The notes: generated by a model from the letters alone, not told the origin. DNA of 64,000 bases from Streptomyces tsukubensis (GCF_009296025.1 NZ_CP045178.1:7502001-7566000); one strand, 5' to 3'; positions 27,274 through 35,890 are shown, counted from the first letter of the stretch. A program made the numbers and translations.

Positions 27274-28032
27274 ATGCTGAGAACTGAGCGTCATGCGCGC
27301 ATACTTGAGCATGTCGCCGCCAGAGGTGCGGCCGATGTCAATGAGCTGTGTGCGCTGTTGGACGTCTCGGGAGCCACCGTACGGCGCGATTTGCACCATC
27401 TGCACGGCCTGAACCTGCTGCGCCGTACCCACGGTGGCGCCGTACTCGGCAGCGTCGGCCTGGAGGTCCCCGTGCAGCACCGTACGGAGCGTCGGCGGGC
27501 GGAGAAGCGGGCCATCGCCACGGCCGCCGCCGATCTGGTGCCCGACAACGCGGTGGTGGGCATGACGGGCGGGACCACCGTCACCGAGATCGCGCGCGTC
27601 CTCGCGGAGCGCGGCCCTGTGACGATCGTGACCAACGCGGTGAACATCGCGGCGGAACTCATCCCGCACAAGGACGTGACCCTCGTCGTCATCGGCGGGA
27701 ACGCCCGTACCGCCAGTTACGAACTGGTCGGCCCCATGGCGGAGAAGACCCTCGCCGACTACCACACGGACATGACGTTCCTCGGGGTGGACGGCGTCAG
27801 CGCCGAGCACGGCTGCACCACCCACGACCAGCTCGAAGCGGCGACGGACCGGGCGTTCGCCGCGAGCGGCTCCAGGACCGTGGTCGTGGCGGACCACTCG
27901 AAGATCGGGAAGGTCACCTTCGCCAAGATCTGCCCCTTGAGCGACATCCACCACCTGGTCACGGATGACGCGGCCCCCGAGCAGCAGCTCGAACGCATCG
28001 TCTCGGCGGGGGTGCCGGTGACCACGGCCTGA
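27274..28032 (+). CDS. DeoR-family transcriptional regulator of the sugar operon
   Basis: The 252-residue protein has the N-terminal DeoR winged helix (RHARILEHVAARGAADVNELCALLDVSGATVRRDLHHL) and C-terminal sugar-phosphate sensor fold (AVVGMTGGTTVTEIA, TNAVNIAAELI, TFLGVDGVSAEHG, VVVADHSKIGK). DeoR proteins usually repress until a phosphorylated sugar binds. It faces the sugar uptake operon, so it most likely controls it and itself. ATG 27274 has no Shine-Dalgarno sequence; the start is set by homology of the N-terminus. Confidence 0.92.
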   Translation: MLRTERHARILEHVAARGAADVNELCALLDVSGATVRRDLHHLHGLNLLRRTHGGAVLGSVGLEVPVQHRTERRRAEKRAIATAAADLVPDNAVVGMTGGTTVTEIARVLAERGPVTIVTNAVNIAAELIPHKDVTLVVIGGNARTASYELVGPMAEKTLADYHTDMTFLGVDGVSAEHGCTTHDQLEAATDRAFAASGSRTVVVADHSKIGKVTFAKICPLSDIHHLVTDDAAPEQQLERIVSAGVPVTTA

Positions 28033-28051
28033 TCGGACTCCCACATTGCAA

Positions 28052-28067
28052 GGACCCCTGAGGGTCC
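28052..28067 (+). terminator. Hairpin after the DeoR gene
   Basis: GGACCC (28052-28057) and GGGTCC (28062-28067) form a 6-bp stem with a CTGA loop, 20 bp after the regulator stop. Confidence 0.5.
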
Positions 28068-28331
28068 GTGGCCGAGGCCAGGCCCCCGTACTCGGTGTGT
28101 GAACAGCCGCCGACCCCCACCCCGCGCGCCCTTGGCCCCGCAGATGGCGACTGCGCCGCACGGTGGCCCGAGCGTCGCTGACCCACCACACCGGCCCGTC
28201 CGCCGTCGTGCGGCTCAGGCGCCGGTGTACGTAGTGGCCTCCGACGTGGTGGCGAGCGTCTCGATCAGCCGTACGCGCAGGCCGGCGAGGGCCTTGGGTC
28301 CCGGCTGTTTCGCCCACCGCTCCATGGCGGA

Positions 28332-28374
28332 GGACCGGGCAGACCGGACCGACCGGGCAGACCGGGCAGACCGG
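28332..28374. repeat. 9-bp tandem repeat (GACCGGGCA)
   Basis: Five imperfect units of GACCGGGCA or GACCGGACC lie head to tail in the intergenic region between DeoR and MFS genes. No function is apparent. Confidence 0.7.
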
Positions 28375-28570
28375 CGGAGCAAACCCCGGCCCGGCGTGGA
28401 CTCGCCGCGCAGGGGCGACTCCATCCGACGCTGACCGGCGCGCGCCCCTGCGCCGCTGAGGCTCCGCGTCGGCCGCGCCGCTGTGGCGCTGTGGCGCCGC
28501 GAGGGCTCCTGGTCGCGCCTCAGCGGGTACCAGGAGTGCGTCAGTCCGTAGCGCGTCAGCCCGTATCGAT

Positions 28571-28685
28571 GTCGGGACGCCCCTACGTCGGGGTGTCCCG
28601 CCGTCGGAACGCCCCTACGTCAGGGTGTCCCGCCGTCGGAACACCCCGACGTCAGCGTGTCCTGCCGTCGGAACACCCCGATCCG
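28571..28685. repeat. 32-bp tandem repeat with internal dyad, 3.6 copies
   Basis: Units begin at 28571, 28603, 28635 and 28667, each starting GTCGG(G/A)AC and containing CCCC.ACGTC.G.GTGTCC. The first unit is nearly palindromic (GGGACGCCCC against GGGGTGTCCC). The array ends just beyond the 3' end of the MFS gene on the minus strand, so it could work as a set of terminator or mRNA-stabilising hairpins. The units are not spaced like a CRISPR. Confidence 0.75.
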
Positions 28686-28693
28686 GGAGCCGT

Positions 28694-30151
28694 TCACGCC
28701 CCGGCCGACGACTTCTCCGGCTCGGGGTTCATCCGGTCCCGCGTCGAGTCGCCCGTGATGCTGCGGACCGCCGGGATGACCGCGGCGATCGCCGCGGAGA
28801 CCACGGCCACCCCACAGCCGATCAGCAGTCCGGTACGGAAGCCGCTCTCCGACGTGATGCTGTGGCCCGCGACGTCGACCGTCATCTGCGAGAGCACCAG
28901 GCCGATCACGGCGGCGCCGACCGAGGTGCCGAGCGAGCGCATGAGCGTGTTGAAGCTGTTCGCGGCGGCGGTCTCCGAGAGCGGTACGGAGCTCATGATG
29001 AGCGCCGGCATGGAACCGTAGGCGAGCCCCACTCCACCGTTGATCACCATGATGGCGAGCATGATGCCCCACGCCGACCCCATCAGCGCCAGGGAGAGGC
29101 CGTAACCGACGGCGATGACGACGACTCCGCTGATCAGGGTGATCTTCGGGCCGCACGCGTTGGTCAGCTTCCCGCCGAGCGGGGAGATGATCATCATCAT
29201 CACGCCACCGGGCGCCATCCAGAGGCCGGAGGCCAGGATCGACTGCCCCAGGCCGTAGCCGGTGGCCTCGGGGAACTGTAGAAGCTGCGGCATCACCAGC
29301 ATGCTGGCGTACATCGCGAAGCCGACGAAGACCGAGGCGACGTTGGTGAGCAGGACCCGGGGGCGGGCGGTGGTACGCAGGTCGACCAAGGGGTCGACGG
29401 TACGCAGCTCCCACACGCCCCAGCCGCCAAGGAGCACCACCGCCGCCGCGAACAGGGCGAGCGTCGTCCCCGAACCCCAGCCCCACTCTGCGCCCTTGGA
29501 GATCGCCAGCAACAGGCAGACAAGACCGGCGCCGAGGCCGAGCGCTCCGGGAGCGTCGAAGCGCTGCCCCTTGGCGCTGGCCGGTACATCAGGGATGAGG
29601 AACCAGATAAGTGCCGCGATCACCGCGGTCAGTGCGGCGGAGCCCCAGAACAGGACCCGCCAGTTCGCGTACTGGGCCACAGCCGCCGCGATGGGCAGAC
29701 CGAGGCCGCCGCCGATCCCCATGGACGCGCTGACCAGGGCGATGGACGAACTGAGCTTCTCCGTTGGGACCACATCACGCAGCAGCGCGATACCGAGCGG
29801 CACCATGCCCATGCCCATCCCCTGCAACCCTCGCCCGACGATCATCGGAACGACGGACGACGAGAGGGCGCACACCACTGAGCCGATGATGAGCGGCACC
29901 GAGCAGGCCAGGAGCATGCGGCGCTTGCCCACCAGGTCGCCCAGGCGGCCGACGACAGGTACGCACACCGCCGCGACCAGCAGGGTGACGGTGATCACCC
30001 AGGTGGCGTCCGAGGGAGTGGTGTGCAGCATCTGGGGCAGCTCGGCGATGAGCGGGGTGACCAGCGTCTGCATGATCGCGGCTGTGGTGCCGGCGAATGC
30101 CAACGTGGCGACCACACCGCTCGTGCGCGAGGTGGACTGCGGGACGGACAT
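28694..30151 (-). CDS. MFS drug/metabolite exporter (DHA2-type, 14 spans)
   Basis: The 485-residue protein starts at ATG 30151 behind AGGAGT. Fourteen hydrophobic segments are visible, with the MFS loop GRLGDLVGKRRMLL and the span-5 region QGMGMGMVPLGIALLRDVVP typical of EmrB/QacA-like proton antiporters. It should export a hydrophobic or cationic compound. The divergent MarR-family gene is a likely local regulator. The C-terminal ~15 residues are a hydrophilic tail. Confidence 0.92.
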   Translation of the reverse strand: MSVPQSTSRTSGVVATLAFAGTTAAIMQTLVTPLIAELPQMLHTTPSDATWVITVTLLVAAVCVPVVGRLGDLVGKRRMLLACSVPLIIGSVVCALSSSVVPMIVGRGLQGMGMGMVPLGIALLRDVVPTEKLSSSIALVSASMGIGGGLGLPIAAAVAQYANWRVLFWGSAALTAVIAALIWFLIPDVPASAKGQRFDAPGALGLGAGLVCLLLAISKGAEWGWGSGTTLALFAAAVVLLGGWGVWELRTVDPLVDLRTTARPRVLLTNVASVFVGFAMYASMLVMPQLLQFPEATGYGLGQSILASGLWMAPGGVMMMIISPLGGKLTNACGPKITLISGVVVIAVGYGLSLALMGSAWGIMLAIMVINGGVGLAYGSMPALIMSSVPLSETAAANSFNTLMRSLGTSVGAAVIGLVLSQMTVDVAGHSITSESGFRTGLLIGCGVAVVSAAIAAVIPAVRSITGDSTRDRMNPEPEKSSAGA

Positions 30152-30315
30152 CAAGGGACTCCTGGGCTGAATGCCGAAACGGATGTGCATCATACATACG
30201 ATGTGTAGTGATCATGTTGCATGTGTCGTGCACAGCTGTGAGACGATGACGTCCGGGCTGCCCGGACGTGGTACGACAGTGGCCCGGCACGATGAGCAGG
30301 AGGCGGCAGAGGCGC
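30152..30315. promoter_or_regulatory. Divergent MFS/MarR control region with dyads
   Basis: The 164 bp contain an AT-rich stretch (30180-30240) unusual for this DNA. TACA (30193-30196) and TGTA (30204-30207) form a small dyad, and GATGTG, TGCATG and CGTGCACA repeats follow. MarR proteins bind such short dyads; the exact site is uncertain. Confidence 0.4.
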
Positions 30316-30771
30316 ATGGACGGGGCGACGCACGAGGTCGAGTACGAGCAGATGCTGCTCAGTCGTCATACGTTCCTGAACCAGAGAGGCGGGCGACGCA
30401 AGGACGGGGAGCTGGAGCGCAGCGCCTACATCCTGCTCAGCCGCATCCGCGTACAGGGGCCGATGTCCATCGGCGAACTGAGCGACGCCTTCGGCCTCGA
30501 CGCCTCCACCTTGAACCGGCAGACGGCCGCGACGCTGCGCGCGGGCCTCGTGGAGCGGATCCCGGACCCGGACGGCGGTATGGCACGCAAGTTCCGCATC
30601 ACGGACGCGGGCGTGCGTGTGCTCGACAGGGAGCGCGAGGGGATCGTCGAGTCCCTGGACCGTGTCATGGCCGACTGGCCCGAGGAGGACATCGCGGCCT
30701 TCGCCGCCTACCTGCGGCGCTTCAACAACGACATCGAACGACTCGATGTCAGGCCGTGGCCGCGGCGGTGA
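30316..30771 (+). CDS. MarR-family transcriptional regulator
   Basis: The 151-residue protein shows the MarR winged helix: ERSAYILLSRIRVQGPMSIGELSDAFGLDASTLNRQTAATLRAGLVERIPDPDGG, with the wing PDPDGGMARKFRITDAG. It probably represses the divergent MFS exporter gene and is released by a ligand that the pump exports. ATG 30316 follows AGAGG; ATG 30292 is an alternative. Confidence 0.9.
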   Translation: MDGATHEVEYEQMLLSRHTFLNQRGGRRKDGELERSAYILLSRIRVQGPMSIGELSDAFGLDASTLNRQTAATLRAGLVERIPDPDGGMARKFRITDAGVRVLDREREGIVESLDRVMADWPEEDIAAFAAYLRRFNNDIERLDVRPWPRR

Positions 30772-31059
30772 GTGACCGGGTGGGGCTGACGGACTTCACA
30801 CCGGGAAACCCGTTCGGGCCGCTCTGGGCCCGGTGCGGCGCGAACCGCCGCCGCGAGAGGGAGTAGAGGGAGTACTGGAAGAGTTCGCTGCCGGTGGTGA
30901 CCCGGAGAAGATCGGGCTGCCCTGCGACTCCGTTGAGGTCGTGTCCTGATGCCACCCCTCCGACCTGAGGGTGGGCAGTGGTTCCGTTGACACGTACGTC
31001 CGGCTGCTCCCGGGGCGCGGGTCCGCGTAGCGCGAGTCGGCCGGACGTCACGTGTGAGG

Positions 31060-31716
31060 TCAACTTCGGTGTGCTGACAGGTCGTGCAGCTCGGCTTCGA
31101 AGAGCAGGGCCGGGTCGAATCTCATTCCGGTGAAGTGGCCGGCGAGCTCCAGGGACAGGGCGCCGTGCAGCCGCGTCCAGAACGTCAGGGCCCGGTGCAG
31201 GAGGGCGGGCGGGGCGGGGTGGCCGTCGGCCCAGTCCCTGTGGGTCTCCAGGTGGGTGCTGAACGGAGTGGTGGGGCTGTCCGTCGCGGACGCGGTGAGG
31301 ACCTCAAGCAGCGTCGTCATGATGTCGGATGCCGTGCCGGTGATGTCCTCCGGCGCGTGATACCCGGGGACGGGAGTGCCGTAGATGAGGAAGTACCGCT
31401 GAGGTGCCTGAAGGGCCCAACCGCGCCATGCGTGGGCCAGCCCGGCGGGGTCGGCACCTTCTGCGGCGGCCGCGCGCAAGGTGTCCGCGAGACTCCGGTA
31501 CGCGTCCCGGATGAGTTCGGTGATCAGCTCGTCGCGGCTGGCGAAGTAGCGGTAGAGCGCGGGTCCGCTCATACCCATCTGCTTGGCGATCGCGTTGAGG
31601 GAGAGCGCGGACGCCCCTTGCGTGGCGATCTGGTCCCACGCGTGTTCCTTGACCTCCGCACGCACTTGGGCCCGATAGCGCTCGCGCGGGGTCGTCGTCT
31701 TCGCCTCTGTCGCCAT
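31060..31716 (-). CDS. TetR-family transcriptional regulator
   Basis: The 218-residue protein has an N-terminal TetR helix-turn-helix (ALSLNAIAKQMGMSGPALYRYFASRDELITELI) and a C-terminal ligand domain of the WHG type (AWRGWALQAPQRYFLIYGTPVPGY). It is divergent from a two-gene operon across a region with a clear long inverted repeat, so it very likely represses that operon and itself. The ligand is unknown. Confidence 0.92.
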   Translation of the reverse strand: MATEAKTTTPRERYRAQVRAEVKEHAWDQIATQGASALSLNAIAKQMGMSGPALYRYFASRDELITELIRDAYRSLADTLRAAAAEGADPAGLAHAWRGWALQAPQRYFLIYGTPVPGYHAPEDITGTASDIMTTLLEVLTASATDSPTTPFSTHLETHRDWADGHPAPPALLHRALTFWTRLHGALSLELAGHFTGMRFDPALLFEAELHDLSAHRS

Positions 31717-31767
31717 GGTCTGCCTCCGTCCCCGGTCGTTGATGGTTGGTGGCTACAGCTTCACTAT

Positions 31768-31833
31768 TTCGTTAGAGGTTATCACGCGAGTTGTTGACTT
31801 CGCGGAACGCTGTGCGTTATAACTTCTAACGAA
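31768..31833. promoter_or_regulatory. TetR operator pair with overlapping promoter
   Basis: TTCGTTAGAGGTTAT (31768-31782) and ATAACTTCTAACGAA (31819-31833) are inverted copies with one mismatch. Between them lies a -35 TTGACT (31794-31799), and the -10 TATAAC (31818-31823) overlaps the right half, at 18-bp spacing. A bound repressor would block transcription of the plus-strand operon; the left half lies toward the TetR gene start. Confidence 0.8.
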
Positions 31834-31993
31834 CGCGCTGGCTTGTAGCTCGATGTGGCGGCGTTCATCGCTCGACCCGGCTGAACGGTGTGGCCGCGCA
31901 CATCACTCGACCGTGCCGCGTACCACCGAGCAGCACCACACGTCACCACAGGACACCGACGTCGTCGGACGTCACCGGACGAGGGAGAATCAC

Positions 31994-32359
31994 ATGGCCA
32001 CCACGGTCGAGTCGCAGCCCACCACCCGCGCCGGACGGCGCGTTCCGCTGTCGGTCACCGTCTCCGCGTGGGCGGTGCCGATCATGGTCGTCGGCCAGTT
32101 CGCTCTGGTCGCGGGTGTTCCCGTGGCGATCGCGGTGATCGGTACGGTCCGCCGTGTTCCCGACCGGGCGGCGCGCCTGGCGGCCACGGCTGTCGCTGCC
32201 TCGTTCGCGACCCCGCTCGCCGTATGGCTGGTGCGGCCGGACGGGGCGCAGAGCCTGTCCAAGGACATGCACCCCGTGTTCGCCGGGCTGATCGTCGCCG
32301 CGTCCGCGGCCTTCGTCGTCACCCTTCACCGGGCCCGGCGGAGCCGTGCCGCGCGGTGA
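31994..32359 (+). CDS. Small membrane protein of unknown function
   Basis: The 121-residue product has three hydrophobic segments (VSAWAVPIMVVGQFALVAGVP, LAATAVAASFATPLAVWLV, VFAGLIVAASAAFVVTL) and basic ends. GGGAGAA precedes ATG 31994. It is the first gene behind the TetR-controlled promoter and is followed 118 bp later by the secreted SRPBCC protein. No family was recognised. Confidence 0.8.
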   Translation: MATTVESQPTTRAGRRVPLSVTVSAWAVPIMVVGQFALVAGVPVAIAVIGTVRRVPDRAARLAATAVAASFATPLAVWLVRPDGAQSLSKDMHPVFAGLIVAASAAFVVTLHRARRSRAAR

Positions 32360-32477
32360 GCCGTGACGCGCCGCCGGGGCAGCCGGGCGCCCCACCGGTC
32401 GGTCCGAACGACATCCTTCGCACCCGCCCTACCGCTCAATCCCTCACCTCAGACACGTAATTGACCAGGAGAACGCC

Positions 32478-33113
32478 ATGTCCGGAATTCGCGGCAACCA
32501 CATCCGCGCCGCCCTGTTCACCGTCCCGCTCGTCGTGGCGGGGGTCCTCGCCTCCGCCGTCCTGCCCGCCGAAGCCGCCCCGCGGTACGGCAAGTCACTC
32601 ACCTGCCGCAAGGAGGGCGTCGATCCCGAGGCGCGCGTCCGCGCCAAGGGCGAGACCGTGATCCACGCGTCGTTGAGCACCGTGTGGAAGGTGCAGACCG
32701 ATGTGGAGCGCTGGCCGTCCTGGCAGGCGGCGGTCAAGACCTCGGAACGCGTCGATCACGGTCCCCTCCGGCAGGGCTCCGCGTTCCGATGGACGACCCC
32801 GGTGCCACCCAACCCCGCGACTCCCGCCACCAGTCTGGACATCACCTCGACCGTCAAGCAGCTCAAGCGCGGCTCCTGCATCCGCTGGACGGGCCCCGCG
32901 ATCGGTGAAGGACTGCGCATCGACGGCGTCCACGTGTGGAACTTCACCAAGGTCAAGGGCGGGGTCCTCGTACGTACCGAGGAGACGCACAGGGGAGAAC
33001 AGGTCGACGCGGACGTCCCCGCCGCCACCAAGATCCTCAGCGATGGCCTCCAGGCATGGCTGAGTGAGCTGAAGACCGCGGCGGAGGCCCGCGGCGGCCA
33101 CCGGCCGCACTGA
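32478..33113 (+). CDS. Secreted SRPBCC (START-like) domain protein
   Basis: The 211-residue protein has a signal peptide ending AEA-A at about residue 33, then a polyketide-cyclase/SRPBCC-like fold: ETVIHASLSTVWKVQTDVERWPSWQAAVKTSE, IRWTGPAIGEG, VRTEETHRGE and a C-terminal helix. This fold binds hydrophobic ligands, and members of this kind are usually cytoplasmic, so export is unusual. It is co-transcribed with the membrane protein and under the TetR operator. Confidence 0.85.
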   Translation: MSGIRGNHIRAALFTVPLVVAGVLASAVLPAEAAPRYGKSLTCRKEGVDPEARVRAKGETVIHASLSTVWKVQTDVERWPSWQAAVKTSERVDHGPLRQGSAFRWTTPVPPNPATPATSLDITSTVKQLKRGSCIRWTGPAIGEGLRIDGVHVWNFTKVKGGVLVRTEETHRGEQVDADVPAATKILSDGLQAWLSELKTAAEARGGHRPH

Positions 33114-33273
33114 CCCGCGCCGCCGGGGCGGACCGTCCTCGCTGGAAGCCGGAGAGCTGCCTCACTCCCTGCGGAGAGGCGGCTCGGGGTCCTCCCTCCG
33201 GTGTGAAGATGAGGATGACGTTCTTGCCGGTTCGTCGCCTGGTCCCGACCCCCACGCAGCAAGGAGCGCCCCC

Positions 33274-34329
33274 GTGCACCACCTCACCTACGGCGACATC
33301 AAGCAGGCCGCGGACCGTGTCGCAGGACACGTCAGGCCCGTCGCCCTCGCACCCCTCGACCCCGGATGGATCGGCACCGCCCGTCGCGACCCGGTGGACG
33401 AGCGCGCCCCGCAGCCCCGCGCGGTCTGGCTCGCGCTCGAATACATGCAGCACACCGGCAGCTTCAAGGCCCGCGGCGCCCAGAACTTCCTCCAGGCCCA
33501 CCGCGACGCCGGCACCCTCCCCGCCGCCGGGGTGACCATCGCCTCGGGCGGCAACGCGGGGCTCGCGTGCGCGTGGGCCGCCCGTTCGGTAGGGGCCACC
33601 GCGACCGTCTTCCTGCCGGAAACCGCCCCGGCGGTGAAGGCCGACAGGCTCCGCGGCCTCGGCGCCGAGGTACGGCTCGTCGGCACGGAGTACGCCGAGG
33701 CCCTGGCCGCATGCGAGGAGTTCACCGCCACCACCGGCGCACTCGCCTCCCACGCCTACGACCACCCGCTGATCGCCGCAGGGGCCGGCACCCTGCTGGA
33801 TGAGATCCGCCGGCAGATCCCCGCCCTGGACACCGTGGTCGTGGCCGTCGGCGGTGGCGGCCTGTTCTCCGGCGTGGCCGCCGCCGCCCGCCACCACGGT
33901 GTGCGCGTCGTCGCGGTCGAACCCGACAACTGCCGGGCCCTGAACGCCGCCGTCGAGGCGGGCCACCCCGTCGATGTCACCGTCGACTCGGTCGCCGCCG
34001 ACTCCCTCGGCGCGCGACGCGCCTCCGCGATGGCCCTGCACGCCGCCCAGCAGGAGGGCGTGGACTCCGTCCTCGTCCCCGACGCCGAGATCGTCCGCGC
34101 CCGCCAATCACTGTGGGACGACCGCCGGGTCGCCGTCGAACACGCGGCGGCCACAGCACTGGCCGCTCTGACCGCCCCCGCACACCACACGCCGGGCCAG
34201 GGACTCACGGCCGGGCCCGCCGGGCCGAGCCGCGGCTACCGGCCCGGCGACGGCGAGACGGTCGCCGTCGTACTGTGCGGAGCCAACACCGACCCCAGCA
34301 CCCTGATCCACCGGAGCACCGAGGACTGA
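33274..34329 (+). CDS. PLP-dependent serine/threonine dehydratase-like enzyme
   Basis: The 351-residue fold-type II PLP enzyme carries the Schiff-base Lys in GSFKARGAQNFL, a phosphate-type loop ASGGNAGLACAW and the GGGGLFSGVAA motif. These match threonine/serine ammonia-lyases and racemases. It would deaminate Thr or Ser to a keto acid, or racemise Ser. GTG 33274 is preceded by AAGGAG. It lies 270 bp upstream of the RiPP precursor; a functional link is possible but unproven. Confidence 0.88.
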   Translation: MHHLTYGDIKQAADRVAGHVRPVALAPLDPGWIGTARRDPVDERAPQPRAVWLALEYMQHTGSFKARGAQNFLQAHRDAGTLPAAGVTIASGGNAGLACAWAARSVGATATVFLPETAPAVKADRLRGLGAEVRLVGTEYAEALAACEEFTATTGALASHAYDHPLIAAGAGTLLDEIRRQIPALDTVVVAVGGGGLFSGVAAAARHHGVRVVAVEPDNCRALNAAVEAGHPVDVTVDSVAADSLGARRASAMALHAAQQEGVDSVLVPDAEIVRARQSLWDDRRVAVEHAAATALAALTAPAHHTPGQGLTAGPAGPSRGYRPGDGETVAVVLCGANTDPSTLIHRSTED

Positions 34330-34493
34330 CCCTGACCCGGCGCGGTGGTGGGAATGCGGCCGGCGGGCGAGGGCGGAAGACCTGCGAGAGGTGCCGCGAT
34401 CTGGACAGGGACGGACGCTGTTCGCGCACAAAGTGATCATTGCCTGACCCGTCACCACCGTCTACGGTGATGGCGTCCGGCTGATCGGCCGCA

Positions 34494-34522
34494 ACATGTT
34501 CGGCGGTGTGCCGACATGTTCG
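34494..34522 (+). promoter_or_regulatory. Direct repeat ACATGTTCG upstream of the RiPP precursor
   Basis: ACATGTTCG occurs at 34494-34502 and 34514-34522, 20 bp apart (two helical turns), about 75 bp before the precursor start. A TCACC/GGTGA dyad lies just upstream (34452-34470). This looks like an activator site. Confidence 0.45.
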
Positions 34523-34598
34523 CTGTCGCAGAACGAGCGTCACCCCTCAGGCCGGGGCTACTCGCTTCGGCCTCCTCTCTTCTCATGAAGGAGCGGTC

Positions 34599-34778
34599 AT
34601 GGCAACCACGGACTTGGTTTCGTTCACCACTGGAACACTTCGGGAACTCCACGACCGGCCCGCCGAGCTGGGCGAGTTCAGCTCGGCGGAGGAGTTCGAC
34701 GCGGCACTCGACCAGGCGCTTCCGAGCGTCCTCGGTGAGTGTCCGCCCACGCTCTACCTGTGCCCCAACGGTCAGTGA
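34599..34778 (+). CDS. Putative RiPP (lanthipeptide-like) precursor peptide
   Basis: The 59-residue peptide starts at ATG 34599 behind GAAGGAG. It has an acidic, amphipathic leader (residues 1-47, with ELHDRPAELGEFSSAEEF) and a short C-terminal segment CPPTLYLCPNGQ. Only Ser43, Thr51, Cys48 and Cys55 are suited to ring formation near the C-terminus: Ser43 to Cys48 (4 between) and Thr51 to Cys55 (3 between) would each fit a (methyl)lanthionine. Its stop is one base before the ATG of a kinase-like gene, followed by a HopA1-LanC fusion, so it is the natural substrate of these enzymes. Cleavage site and product are not known; disulfide formation is an alternative. Confidence 0.8.
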   Translation: MATTDLVSFTTGTLRELHDRPAELGEFSSAEEFDAALDQALPSVLGECPPTLYLCPNGQ

Positions 34779-34779
34779 G

Positions 34780-35865
34780 ATGACGCCTCGGCCGCTCGAC
34801 GTCGACACGGTGGCCCCCTACCTTCTGTCCAGGGGGCTCATCGACGAAGAGGACGTATTCGCCGGGAATGTCTGCGTGGAATCCGTGGCAGGGAGAAATC
34901 GCAGCTTCAAGGTGTCCGTGTCGAACGGCCGGGGCGTGTTCGTCAAACAGGCGGATCCGGCGACCGCCGGCAGCAGCGGGACCGTGGGCGCGGAAGGCGC
35001 GTTCTACCGCCGCGTACGCGAAGAGCGATCGGAGCTGCTCTCCTCCATACCCGCGCTGTTGCTCCACGACGAGAGGGCGTCGCTGCTCGCCGTGGAACTG
35101 CTCCCCGACCACACCACTCTCGCCGCGCATTGCCGCTCGGGTGAGCCCGGGTTCCCCGTCCGCACCTGGCAGGAGCTGGGCGCTCTCCTGGGACACCTGC
35201 ACCGTACAGAAGCCACCCGGGGGCGCGGGACAGTCGCGAGCGGACCGGGGACACCACCGTGGGTCACGCGGTTGCACCGCCCGGCCCCGAGCATGCTGTC
35301 CACGCTCAGTCAGGGCGGCCTCGCCGTGCTGGGGATCGTCCAGGCCTCCCCGGTACTCGTCGGAGGCCTGCGCCTGCTCGCGGACGAGTGGCATCCCGAC
35401 ACCGGCGTTCACGGGGACGTCCGGGGGAGCAATGTCCTCGTCAGGGAGACTTCGTGCGACGAGGAGCCGGCCTGGGACATACGCCTGGTGGACTGGGAGT
35501 CGCAACAGTTCGGCGACTCGCTCTGGGATGTGGCGTGCGCCCTGGAGACCCTGGTGCGTTACTGGGCCCTGAGCCTGCAGGTGGCGGCGCACGATCCTCG
35601 GCGTACGGCGATCTCGTCGTCGGAACTCCGGGCGGCGGGCGCCGCGTTCTGGGAGGGCCACATCAGAAGCCAGGGTTCCGGGTACTCCACGCCCGACGCG
35701 ACCCGACTCGCCGCCTACTGCGCGGCCCGCCTCACGCAGTCCGCGTTCCAAGCGGCCGCCGACCGGGACGAGTTGCCGCGTACCGCAGTGCTGTACCTGC
35801 AAATCAGCGAGAACATCCTCGCGGCTCCCGGCGAAGCGGCCGCCGAACTCCTCGCGTTGACCTGA
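34780..35865 (+). CDS. APH-like kinase of a class V-type lanthipeptide synthetase (LxmK-like)
   Basis: The 361-residue protein has an aminoglycoside/homoserine-phosphotransferase fold: the ATP Lys56 in GVFVKQAD, the catalytic loop HGDVRGSNVL (Asp213, Asn218) and the metal-binding DWE (Asp238). In class V lanthipeptide systems such a kinase phosphorylates Ser/Thr of the precursor before elimination. It starts one base after the precursor stop and 25 bp before the HopA1-LanC gene, so the three are one operon. Without that context it would be called a generic phosphotransferase. Confidence 0.85.
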   Translation: MTPRPLDVDTVAPYLLSRGLIDEEDVFAGNVCVESVAGRNRSFKVSVSNGRGVFVKQADPATAGSSGTVGAEGAFYRRVREERSELLSSIPALLLHDERASLLAVELLPDHTTLAAHCRSGEPGFPVRTWQELGALLGHLHRTEATRGRGTVASGPGTPPWVTRLHRPAPSMLSTLSQGGLAVLGIVQASPVLVGGLRLLADEWHPDTGVHGDVRGSNVLVRETSCDEEPAWDIRLVDWESQQFGDSLWDVACALETLVRYWALSLQVAAHDPRRTAISSSELRAAGAAFWEGHIRSQGSGYSTPDATRLAAYCAARLTQSAFQAAADRDELPRTAVLYLQISENILAAPGEAAAELLALT

Positions 35866-35890
35866 TCCCAGAAGGGCGGGCGCCCCGCTC

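Larger units (their letters stand above)
28033..28693. other. Intergenic region rich in tandem repeats
   Basis: The 661 bp between the convergent DeoR and MFS genes hold a terminator-like hairpin at 28052, a 9-bp repeat array at 28332-28374 and a 32-bp repeat array at 28571-28685. Small frames exist, but their composition is dictated by the repeats and they are not credible genes. Confidence 0.6.

Noticed and set aside
28215..28424. 69-residue minus-strand frame between DeoR and MFS genes
   Set aside because: Its N-terminal half is generated by the 9-bp repeat; the C-terminal half has no recognisable family.
28571..28685. Possible CRISPR array
   Set aside because: The units are directly contiguous with no variable spacers and no cas genes are present.
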